Positions 32,957 to 41,175 of a DNA stretch of 64,000 nt are shown here, piece after piece. This DNA is from an uncultured Prevotellaceae bacterium. GTDB taxonomy: Bacteria > Bacteroidota > Bacteroidia > Bacteroidales > Bacteroidaceae. The stretch is from positions 62,001-126,000 of the forward strand of contig CAMJZV010000001.1 in the NCBI GenBank assembly GCA_946410305.1, written 5' to 3'. A program made the translations under genes and the position numbers. Within the stretch, counting starts at the first letter, position 1; each line of letters opens with the position of its first letter. Under the pieces are notes generated by a model, which saw nothing but the letters and a program-made list of their open reading frames with translations, made no database searches and was not told the origin of the DNA.

Positions 32957-35383
32957 TTACAAGACGACTTTGTGGTTAGTGACACGGCCATCGGACCATA
33001 CACGACGGACAATGCAGGGAGTAGCGGGTTGGACGGTCTGCAGCGGACGACCTTGCAGGTCGTAGTAGTGCTCAGACTGCAACTTGCGACTGTCAACCTC
33101 ATGGATGCCTGTCGCAGCACGCTGCACCTTCACTGTGACGGCCTCGTCGCAAGAGGTGGCAGGGAGGTTGACGGTGAGTTCTCGACGCTCAGCGTCGTAG
33201 TTCCAGCTGTCGACTGCCACGTCGTTGACAGACACAGACTGCGGCAGGTCTTCTGACAAGAAGCGCACCTGATAGGAGCGTTCAGAGAGCATGCCGTTGA
33301 AATGGCCCTGACGAGGGTCGATGGTCAACAGCAGCTGATGGTCGTTGCGCTGCTGACGAATCAGCGTCGTCGTAAAGCCGTCGGTGGTATAGTTCTGCGT
33401 GTCGCCCTCATCCTCGTAGAGCGAGGTCTCGCCATCGGCACCAGGCACTACGAGGAGGTGCAACTCGGTGGGGCGCGTCTTGAGATTGTCTACCAAGGGA
33501 TTGCAGGGGACGATGGCTCCGGCACGATAGAAATAAGGTATCTCCTCCGGTCCATACCAGTCGCTGAGAGTCTGCGAACCCGGTACCAAGGTACCACGGC
33601 AGACGTCAAACCACTGGCCTTCGGGCAGCCACGTCTGGTGATATGCCATGCCCTCGTTCTCAGCGGCCGTCACCACGGGCGATACCAGGATGTCGTCGCC
33701 AAACATATACTCCTGTTCAGCACGATAGGACTCGTTAGCCTCGGGCCACTCGTAGTAGAGCGGACGACAGATGCTGATGCCCGTATCGTAAGCCTGACGG
33801 GCAGCGGTATAGATGTAGGGCATGAGCTGATAGCGCAGGTTGACACACTTCAGCATGGAGGGGAAGTTCTCGTACTTCCAGATGCGGCGTTCATTGCCTG
33901 CCTGACTGGCACCATGGGTGCGGAAGATGGGCGAGAAGACGCCAAACTGCAGCCAACGCAGCATCAACTCCGGGTTGGGGTCGCCCAGTTGCATGTGACC
34001 GCCAAGGTCGTGGCCCCAATAGCCAAAGCAGACATTAGAGGCGGTGGCGGTGAAGTAAGGCTGGAAAGCCAGTGAGCCGAAGGTGCCATAGGTATCGCCC
34101 GAGAAGCCTATGGGATAGCGGTGTGAGCCCAGTCCACCCCAGCGGTGGAAGATGAGGGGGCGGCGGTCGGTACGGTTCTGGAGCATGTCATTATAGAACA
34201 CGTGGTTGCACCAGAAGGTCTCTCCCAGTCCGTTGATATACTGGCTCGTCAGGTTCTGTTGCCAGTCGAGCCACCAGAAGTCGACGCCCTGACGCTCGCG
34301 CTCGCGGATGATGTGCTTAAACATAGAGCGGTAGAAGGTAGAGTCCTCCAACTGCCAGGGCACACGGTCGGTCGTGGCGGGGAGTCCCATATCGTCGCGA
34401 ATCTCAGCAAAATGGTCTTCATAGCTGGCTACACCGTCGGCAGGATGCAGGTTCAGGCTGACCCTCAATCCCTGCTGGTGCATCCAACGTATCAATCCAT
34501 CGGGATTGGATATCAGGTTGCGGTTCCACGTCCACCCTGTCCAGCCGTCCAAGTGCCAGTCCATATCCATAATCATCACGTCGATAGGGATATCGTTCTG
34601 CTTGATTTCGTTGGTGAGGTTCATGAAGTCGCTCTGCGAGTAGCGTTGATACTTGCTGTACCAGTAGCCCAGCGCATAGAGGGGCGGCATGGGCTGGCGT
34701 CCGGCAATCTTGATGTAGTCGCCAATGGCCTTCTTGTACTGATGACCATAGCCCATGAAGTAGAGGTCGAGGGCATTACGGTCAATGGGTTCAGCCACCC
34801 AGTCGATGCCATCCACCTGCTTGTCGAAGGCAAACGTCGTAGACCCGTCGCCACGCTTGGTGGCAGGCGACTCGTCGACAACCGCCCAGCCGGCACGCGA
34901 GATGACACCATCCTCCAGGTCTCCACGCTGGTTATCGCCACTGGCAGTGTCGAGGGTACGCTTGGTGCCTTTCAGGTTCAGCGCATCCTCCTTGCCAGGA
35001 TACCATATAACCTGACGACCTCCCCCCTTCATGGTGATATGAAGATTGTCGGGTTTCTTGTATTGCGGTGATATGATGCTGTTCTTCTTGTAGCAGAGTG
35101 TCAGCGCCTCGGTCTCGATATAGAGATAGCCGTTCTCTTCGCGCGTGCTGTAGGCAGGTACAGGCAGTCGACGGTTGATGACGGCAAAAGTGGCACGGTC
35201 TTCAAACTTCGCCGACGAGCTGTACTGGATACGTATCATCTCAGGCGTCAGCACGGTGAAGCGCGCCCTTCCTGCAGTGACTACTGCGGCAGGATCAGCG
35301 ACAGGATCAGAAACGACGGTCTCTGCCGACAGCCGCACGAAGCAGCATGTCAGCAGAGCCGTCAAAAGAATAAACGTTCTCAC
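32957..35383 (-). CDS. GH31 glycoside hydrolase (copy 3) with YDLQG tail
   Basis: The 808-aa enzyme has a signal peptide, an N-terminal GH31 beta domain and a TIM barrel with VMIMDMDWHLDG and GVDFWWLDWQQN, where Asp374 is the likely nucleophile. GFSGDTYGTFGSLAFQPYF and GHDLGGH follow, then DUF5110-like beta domains and a C-terminal tail (YYDLQGRPLQ). It starts with GTG at 35383, overlapping the upstream stop by 4 bp. It is closely similar to the GH31 at 41176. Activity is probably an alpha-glucosidase, alpha-xylosidase or transglycosylase; sequence alone does not decide. Confidence 0.88.
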   Translation of the reverse strand: MRTFILLTALLTCCFVRLSAETVVSDPVADPAAVVTAGRARFTVLTPEMIRIQYSSSAKFEDRATFAVINRRLPVPAYSTREENGYLYIETEALTLCYKKNSIISPQYKKPDNLHITMKGGGRQVIWYPGKEDALNLKGTKRTLDTASGDNQRGDLEDGVISRAGWAVVDESPATKRGDGSTTFAFDKQVDGIDWVAEPIDRNALDLYFMGYGHQYKKAIGDYIKIAGRQPMPPLYALGYWYSKYQRYSQSDFMNLTNEIKQNDIPIDVMIMDMDWHLDGWTGWTWNRNLISNPDGLIRWMHQQGLRVSLNLHPADGVASYEDHFAEIRDDMGLPATTDRVPWQLEDSTFYRSMFKHIIRERERQGVDFWWLDWQQNLTSQYINGLGETFWCNHVFYNDMLQNRTDRRPLIFHRWGGLGSHRYPIGFSGDTYGTFGSLAFQPYFTATASNVCFGYWGHDLGGHMQLGDPNPELMLRWLQFGVFSPIFRTHGASQAGNERRIWKYENFPSMLKCVNLRYQLMPYIYTAARQAYDTGISICRPLYYEWPEANESYRAEQEYMFGDDILVSPVVTAAENEGMAYHQTWLPEGQWFDVCRGTLVPGSQTLSDWYGPEEIPYFYRAGAIVPCNPLVDNLKTRPTELHLLVVPGADGETSLYEDEGDTQNYTTDGFTTTLIRQQRNDHQLLLTIDPRQGHFNGMLSERSYQVRFLSEDLPQSVSVNDVAVDSWNYDAERRELTVNLPATSCDEAVTVKVQRAATGIHEVDSRKLQSEHYYDLQGRPLQTVQPATPCIVRRVWSDGRVTNHKVVL

Positions 35384-38268
35384 TTTACAACAATCTTTCT
35401 GCCGTTCTTGACATAGATACCCTTACGCATAGAGGCAGCAGACACCTTGCGACCCTGCAGGTCGAAGTACTGACCGTCAGCAATAGACTGCTGGCGCTTA
35501 GCTTCGTTGATGCCTGTACCATTGGGGTTATAGAGGATAGGATGACCGTCGGCAGCCTCGTACCAAACGCCAGGAGCAGCCTCAGAGAGTGCCTGGAAGA
35601 TGATGCCGTTGGTGAAGTCTTCGATAGGACTTACGGGCAGTGCGGGCCAGTCGGTCACAGGGTCGAAGCAGTTGGTAATCTGGATATTGTTACCACGGGC
35701 AAAGGACTCACCATTGGTGACAGCACCCATGTTATAGCAGTTGGTGACAATAGCGTCGTTGCCAAACCAGCCTGACAGACCGCCAGCCTCCCAGCCAGAG
35801 GTGATATCGCCAACGTTGTAACAGTTGATGAGGGTCAGCTTCAAATCGCCAGAAACGTTGCAGCCCACCATAGAGCCAGCATTCTGAGCGACAGAGGTGA
35901 CGTTACCCTCGTTGCCGAGCTGAGAGAGGAAAGCTTCACCATTTCCACTGGCACGACCGATGAAAGCACCTACGAAGTTCTTACCACGGATGCTGCAGCT
36001 ATTGTCGATGGTGATGCCAGAAATCTGAGCACCAGCAGTGATGTCGCGGAAGAAGCCCACGTTAGCCTCCTCGGGCATGTCGATGGTCAGGTTCTTGATG
36101 AGGTGGTTCTGACCTTCGAAGATGCCAGCATAAGGATGGTTGTTGTCACCAATACCAGGATAGTCGAAGACCTCAGCCATATCAATGTCGGCCATGAGTT
36201 GTGCGTTGGCGCTCTGATTCAGCTTGGTTGCATAGTGAGCAAACCAGAAGAGGTGCTTGTCGGCAGACAGCTGATAGAAGCCCTCAACGGGAGTGAGATA
36301 GTCGGGGTTGACAGCGTTACACTTCTCGCAGAGACCCCATTCGGTGAAGGTATGAGGAGCAATATTGCCACCAGCAGTATTGCTATAAGTAACAGAGCTG
36401 CCAGCAATAGGTGTGATGCCATCGCAGTCGAGGTTACCGTTGGCATAGACCACAGCGGTGCCGAAGGGTACAGGGTGGTCCTCAGTACCGATAACCTGAT
36501 ACCATGCTACGTCGTCGCTCTGCTTGCCATTGAGCAGGTAAGCCAGCGCACCACTTGTCATATCGTTCTCAGTGAAGGCCTCACCTTGTGAACCATCAAT
36601 CTGATAAACGTTCTCACCCTGCACATCATCGCGACGCCACAAACCTTCGCCATCGTTGACGAGACCTGTGCTGTAGCAGTTCTTGATGGTTGACTTAGAG
36701 CTACCCATCCATGCGCAGATACCAGCACTCTCCATAGAGCCGCTGATAGTACCCAGGTTGTAGCAGTTCAGGATGTGAACCTCACGCTCAGAGCAGCCAA
36801 TGATACCTGCTGAGTTCACATCAGAGCCATTGATGTTGGCTTCGTTACCACAGTTGCGAACGATAACACCGTCACCCCAGACGTGACCCAGAATACCGGC
36901 AGTCCACTTGGTACCAACGATGGTGCATGACTTATCGATGATGACGTTCTCAATAATAGCAGGACCAACAGCCTGACCGAAGAGTGCCTGGTTGACCTTG
37001 TCAGCATTGGTTTTCAGATTGAGGATGCGATGACCCTGTCCGTCGAAGTGGCCCTTGAAGTCCATGCCATCCTGACCAATAGGAGTAAAGGCAAGACCCT
37101 GCATGTCGATATCAGCAGTCAGTTTGGCATTGGAAGCACCCTGACCGATACTATTAATCATATAGGCAAACCAGTTGAGCTCGTAGCCGTCAGCAAGGCT
37201 ATAGAAACCTTCTTCGTCAGCTGTCAGGAAGTTCTCCTGCCACTTGTTACATACGGTGCAGAAACCATGAGCATACTGGTGTTCGTCTACCGAGCTACCC
37301 TCGTGATTAGAGAAGGTAACATCAGTGCCTGCCTTCGGAGTAATACCGTCGCATTGAAGGGCACCATTAGCATAGACCAAAGCATGGTCTGGCAGGAAGG
37401 TAGGCATAGCATCCTTGTTGTTGCCCTCCAGGTTCTGGCGCCAATCACCAGCATCCTTCTTGCCGTTCAGCATGAAGGCCAGCTTGCCAGAGGTGAGGTC
37501 GCCACCTTCAACATCGATAACCTCAGCACCCTGTGCATCATAGAGGTTGAAGATGTTCTCAGTGGTAATCTTGGCATTGTTACGCCACAGATCCTTACCA
37601 TCGTTGTCGCCACCAGACAGCATGTGGCCAATGTTCCAGAAACCCTTGACCTCTACGCTGCTGTGACCACCGAACCAACCGGTAATGATGGCACTCTCGC
37701 CACCAGCCTTCACGTCGCCCGTGTTGTAGCAGTTGATAATGCGAGTAGCAGGACCACCGTTCCAAACAACACCAATCAAGGCGCAGCAGTTGTTGCCCTG
37801 TCCTTCTACATAGCCCTCGTGACCTACATTCTCGAGTGTCACCCAGCCTGAGCCGTTGCTGACACCAATGATTCCACCGATGTGGGCATCGCCTATGAAA
37901 GAATTTCCAGAACCTGCAATGAGGTTCTTGATGACACAGCCACCATCGACAACACCAAAGAGTCCAATGTCTGAAGAGCCGATATACATAATGTTGTCTA
38001 TCTTGTGGTACTGGCCGTCGAACGTACCCTTGTAACGAGCCTGATCATTACCAATAACAACATAGTCATCGTTAGTGAAATCGATGTCGGCAGTGAGAAT
38101 GGCATTAGCTTCCGCCTCGCCACCGTTCACGATGTTAGCAAACTCTACCAACTGGGCTGCTGTACCAATCTCGTACACGCCGTCGGTGTTCTTCTCCAAT
38201 GCGAAGGCATTGGTACATGTCAGGCAACAGAGCACCCACATGCAGAGGTAAGTAAATCGTTGTTTCAT
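35380..38268 (-). CDS. Secreted GLUG-repeat protein with YDLQG tail
   Basis: The 962-aa protein has a signal peptide (MKQRFTYLCMWVLCCLTCTNA), then three large repeats of about 290 residues. Each begins like YEIGTAAQLVEFANIVNGG...ADIDFTN and runs through short beta-helix (GLUG-type) turns such as GGIIGVSNGSG and INCYNTGDV. Each repeat ends with a small FCTVCNKW / LCEKCNAV type Cys pair segment. The tail is QYFDLQGRKV...GRKIVVK. It is probably surface-exposed and involved in binding or adhesion to a polymer. It lies between two GH31 genes on the same strand. Confidence 0.8.
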   Translation of the reverse strand: MKQRFTYLCMWVLCCLTCTNAFALEKNTDGVYEIGTAAQLVEFANIVNGGEAEANAILTADIDFTNDDYVVIGNDQARYKGTFDGQYHKIDNIMYIGSSDIGLFGVVDGGCVIKNLIAGSGNSFIGDAHIGGIIGVSNGSGWVTLENVGHEGYVEGQGNNCCALIGVVWNGGPATRIINCYNTGDVKAGGESAIITGWFGGHSSVEVKGFWNIGHMLSGGDNDGKDLWRNNAKITTENIFNLYDAQGAEVIDVEGGDLTSGKLAFMLNGKKDAGDWRQNLEGNNKDAMPTFLPDHALVYANGALQCDGITPKAGTDVTFSNHEGSSVDEHQYAHGFCTVCNKWQENFLTADEEGFYSLADGYELNWFAYMINSIGQGASNAKLTADIDMQGLAFTPIGQDGMDFKGHFDGQGHRILNLKTNADKVNQALFGQAVGPAIIENVIIDKSCTIVGTKWTAGILGHVWGDGVIVRNCGNEANINGSDVNSAGIIGCSEREVHILNCYNLGTISGSMESAGICAWMGSSKSTIKNCYSTGLVNDGEGLWRRDDVQGENVYQIDGSQGEAFTENDMTSGALAYLLNGKQSDDVAWYQVIGTEDHPVPFGTAVVYANGNLDCDGITPIAGSSVTYSNTAGGNIAPHTFTEWGLCEKCNAVNPDYLTPVEGFYQLSADKHLFWFAHYATKLNQSANAQLMADIDMAEVFDYPGIGDNNHPYAGIFEGQNHLIKNLTIDMPEEANVGFFRDITAGAQISGITIDNSCSIRGKNFVGAFIGRASGNGEAFLSQLGNEGNVTSVAQNAGSMVGCNVSGDLKLTLINCYNVGDITSGWEAGGLSGWFGNDAIVTNCYNMGAVTNGESFARGNNIQITNCFDPVTDWPALPVSPIEDFTNGIIFQALSEAAPGVWYEAADGHPILYNPNGTGINEAKRQQSIADGQYFDLQGRKVSAASMRKGIYVKNGRKIVVK

Positions 38269-38294
38269 AATTACTTTGTTAAATAGGTTAATAA

Positions 38295-40412
38295 TTATTT
38301 AATGTTAAAAAAGAATTCGTTACCTTGTTGCCATGCTGAATAGCGTACACGACCACCAGCGACAAAGCCTATGCGCACCGTGCGCGAGAGAGCAGGCATC
38401 TTGCCACCCACCTGGCGCATCCGGACGATGAGCTGCTTCTTGCGCAGCGTAGCCTCGATGGAGGTCTGGCGATAGCAGCCCTCCCGATAGCTGAAGCCGT
38501 CGCCTTCGTCTTCGTAGAGCTGACCTACGGCCTTTCCCTCACGGTCTACGCACACCAGTAGCGTCAGCGAGTCGGTGCGCAGATCGGTGGTGCTCTGAGC
38601 GAGGTTAGCCAGCGGAATCACCGAGCCTGGGCGCTGGCGCAACTCACACTGGAAACTGTCGGTAGCGGCTTCCAGCGTCAACGGCTGCCATGCCGTCTTG
38701 GGCATCGCCGTACGGTCGGCCCACTGAGGACGCACCAGCAGGTCGCCACCCAACAGGAAGGCACGGTCCTCACTGCGGAGACTCAAGTCTGTGGGGTCAG
38801 CCATGAAGAGCGGACGCATCACAGGCATACCCGTCTCGCTGGCTTCACGGAACAGCGTATAGATATAGGGCATCAGTCGATAGCGGCGATTGATGGCCGT
38901 ACGACAGGCGTCGAGCACCTCGGGGGTGAAAGCCCACGGTTCCTGAGCTACCGTGCCCTTTGTATTATGGTTGCGCACGAAGGGGAAGTAGACACCTAAT
39001 GCTGTCCACTGTGCGACGAGTTCGCCATTGGAGTTCTCGCAGAATCCACCGATGTCAGGACCATTGAAAGGCTGTCCGCTCAGTCCAAGGGTCAGCGTCA
39101 TCGGTACACTCAGCTTCATGTGGTCGGGGTGCGACAGGTTGTCGCCCGTCCACGTGGCAGCATAGCGCTGACCGCCCAGGAAGTTTGAGCGCGACAAGAT
39201 GAAGGGGCGCTTCTGCGGGTTAGCCAGCAACAAGCCCTGTCGACTGGCGCGCACCATATTCATGCCATAGACATTGTGGAAACGCAGGTGCGGTCCGGCA
39301 GTTATACCGTCGCCACCCTCGTGGCGATTGTCGAGGGGCATGGTCTGCTCGGGTTGTCCGAAGATGGCAGGCTCGTTCATGTCGTTCCAAACACCATCGA
39401 CACCTGTCGCCATGAAGTCGCGATAGAGTGTAGACCACCACGAGCGCACCTCAGGACGCGTGAAGTCGGGGAAATGACAGGCGCCTGGCCACACGTTGCC
39501 CTCAAAGAGTTTGCCGTCAGCAGTCTTCACGAAGTAGTCCCCTGCCCTGCCCTGGTCGTCGACGAAGTAGCCCTTCTCGGCTTTCACACCGGGGTCGATC
39601 ATGTAAACACTCTTGAAATGCTGCTGATGCAGATAGTCGTTCAACCTGCGAGGATTGGGGAATCCGTCGGGGTCGAAGGTGAAGATGCGGTAGCCATCCA
39701 TGTAGTCGATGTCCATCCAGATGACATCGGATGGAATCTGATGTTTCCTGAGTAAATCGGCCACCTCCATGACACGACCGTCAGGATAGTAGGTATGGCG
39801 ACACTGGTGATAGCCCAGCGACCACAGCGGCGGCAACGGCATGTGCCCGGTAAGGTCGGCAAGCGCCCGCATGAGCTGGGCTACGTCCGGACGTTCGATG
39901 ACGACGACACGGAAGGCGGGGCCCATACTTTCGAAGACGACATCCTGATCGGTGCTGATGGTCTGTCGCCACGTATTGTCAGCGATGATGCCAAAGGCAG
40001 AGCCATCGCTGCGCAGTCCCATCACCCACGGGTGACTCTGGTAGAGGTGTGTTCCTCCGTCGACGCCGTAGGCAGGTGTATCAATATTCCATAGAGAGAT
40101 TTTCCGACCATTACGCTTCAGTGGTCCTGTCACCTCGCCCGTGCCATAGAGATCCACACCGTCGCCAACGTGTATGGTAGCAATCTGTTTGCCGTCACGC
40201 TGTGAGAAGACGGGTTTGATATGCCAATCGGCGGGTATTCCACCTTGGAAGCCTAACTCCTTGACAAAGACCGGCGACGGCTGATGGTTAGAAGCGTCAT
40301 AGTTAGCGGGAATGAAGACAGCAATGCTGTCGTCAGACATAAAAGAGGCCTGAGCCATCACAATCACTGCGACGGCCAGACCTTGAAGGATGAATATAAA
40401 TCTCCTTACCAT
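38295..40412 (-). CDS. GH31 alpha-glucosidase-like enzyme (copy 2)
   Basis: The 705-aa enzyme has a signal peptide and classical GH31 motifs: DVIWMDIDYMDGYRIFTFD, the nucleophile in DGVWNDMNEP (Asp344), the acid/base region ATWTGDN, and GFCENSNGEL plus RNHNTKGT. These match alpha-glucosidase II/MalZ-type enzymes more closely than the two neighbouring GH31 proteins do. It should release alpha-linked glucose from oligosaccharide ends in the periplasm. It is part of the operon read from 43452. Confidence 0.88.
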   Translation of the reverse strand: MVRRFIFILQGLAVAVIVMAQASFMSDDSIAVFIPANYDASNHQPSPVFVKELGFQGGIPADWHIKPVFSQRDGKQIATIHVGDGVDLYGTGEVTGPLKRNGRKISLWNIDTPAYGVDGGTHLYQSHPWVMGLRSDGSAFGIIADNTWRQTISTDQDVVFESMGPAFRVVVIERPDVAQLMRALADLTGHMPLPPLWSLGYHQCRHTYYPDGRVMEVADLLRKHQIPSDVIWMDIDYMDGYRIFTFDPDGFPNPRRLNDYLHQQHFKSVYMIDPGVKAEKGYFVDDQGRAGDYFVKTADGKLFEGNVWPGACHFPDFTRPEVRSWWSTLYRDFMATGVDGVWNDMNEPAIFGQPEQTMPLDNRHEGGDGITAGPHLRFHNVYGMNMVRASRQGLLLANPQKRPFILSRSNFLGGQRYAATWTGDNLSHPDHMKLSVPMTLTLGLSGQPFNGPDIGGFCENSNGELVAQWTALGVYFPFVRNHNTKGTVAQEPWAFTPEVLDACRTAINRRYRLMPYIYTLFREASETGMPVMRPLFMADPTDLSLRSEDRAFLLGGDLLVRPQWADRTAMPKTAWQPLTLEAATDSFQCELRQRPGSVIPLANLAQSTTDLRTDSLTLLVCVDREGKAVGQLYEDEGDGFSYREGCYRQTSIEATLRKKQLIVRMRQVGGKMPALSRTVRIGFVAGGRVRYSAWQQGNEFFFNIK

Positions 40413-40455
40413 CTTAATAAACTAACTTATTATTGAACTAACTAACTATTACTTT

Positions 40456-41172
40456 TCACTTCACAATGTCAGCCTGTATCGTTTCATGAAACAGGTCGAC
40501 GGTAATGCGATAACGTCCGTCGCGGCTGATTTCCCATTTGGTATCGTCGCCACCCGTGCGCAGACGACGCTCCTTGAGCACGTCGGCACCCTGATGGTAG
40601 GGATGTAGATTCTTGGGATACCAGCGGTCCTGGCCCTGGAACTTAAAGCTCGTAGGCTCTTCTACTTCCGGATGGCGCTTCAGCTCACCCTCCCAAGTCC
40701 AGAGGCACGGATTGTTAAGGTCCTGCTTCATGAGCAGCATCTTACCTTCCTTCCATCCTGCCTCGGTAGCACCTCCGGCAATAAACAACTCACCCCAGGG
40801 CTGGAAAATCTCACCACGCAGTTCTTTCCGGTCAGTATAGACATGCAGACGATAGCGGTCCTCGCTGACCACCACCTGCCAGGCGGGTGCCTTGGCATCA
40901 GTGGTTTCACAATAGGCTATGCCCTTGTTCACCAGATTGGCATCCATCAACACCGGCGAGAAGAAGCGGGTGCCCTTACGAGGTTTCTTGGCCGTGGCCA
41001 CACGTAGCTCACCGGCATTCAGACGTCCGGCATACTTGTAATCGTTGTCGGCCACTTTCTCTAACTTTTGGGCTCCACCCGGCACTGCCGAGCCTGTAAT
41101 CCATAGGTCTTGTGCAGCCATGTGGCTACATACAAAACAACATACTGCGAATAATAAAGAACGTATCATCAT
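40456..41172 (-). CDS. SusF/SusE-like glycan-binding protein (copy 1)
   Basis: The 238-aa protein starts MMIRSLLFAVCCFVCSHMAA (signal peptide) and has two beta-sandwich modules (LWITGSAVPGGAQKLEKV..., FQPWGELFIAGGATEAGW...) ending LRTGGDDTKWEISRDGRYRI. It aligns with the 32053 protein except that it lacks the YDLQG tail. It lies 3 bp from the GH31 gene upstream. A periplasmic or surface starch-like glycan binding role is inferred from the family. Confidence 0.75.
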   Translation of the reverse strand: MMIRSLLFAVCCFVCSHMAAQDLWITGSAVPGGAQKLEKVADNDYKYAGRLNAGELRVATAKKPRKGTRFFSPVLMDANLVNKGIAYCETTDAKAPAWQVVVSEDRYRLHVYTDRKELRGEIFQPWGELFIAGGATEAGWKEGKMLLMKQDLNNPCLWTWEGELKRHPEVEEPTSFKFQGQDRWYPKNLHPYHQGADVLKERRLRTGGDDTKWEISRDGRYRITVDLFHETIQADIVK

Positions 41173-41175
41173 ATT

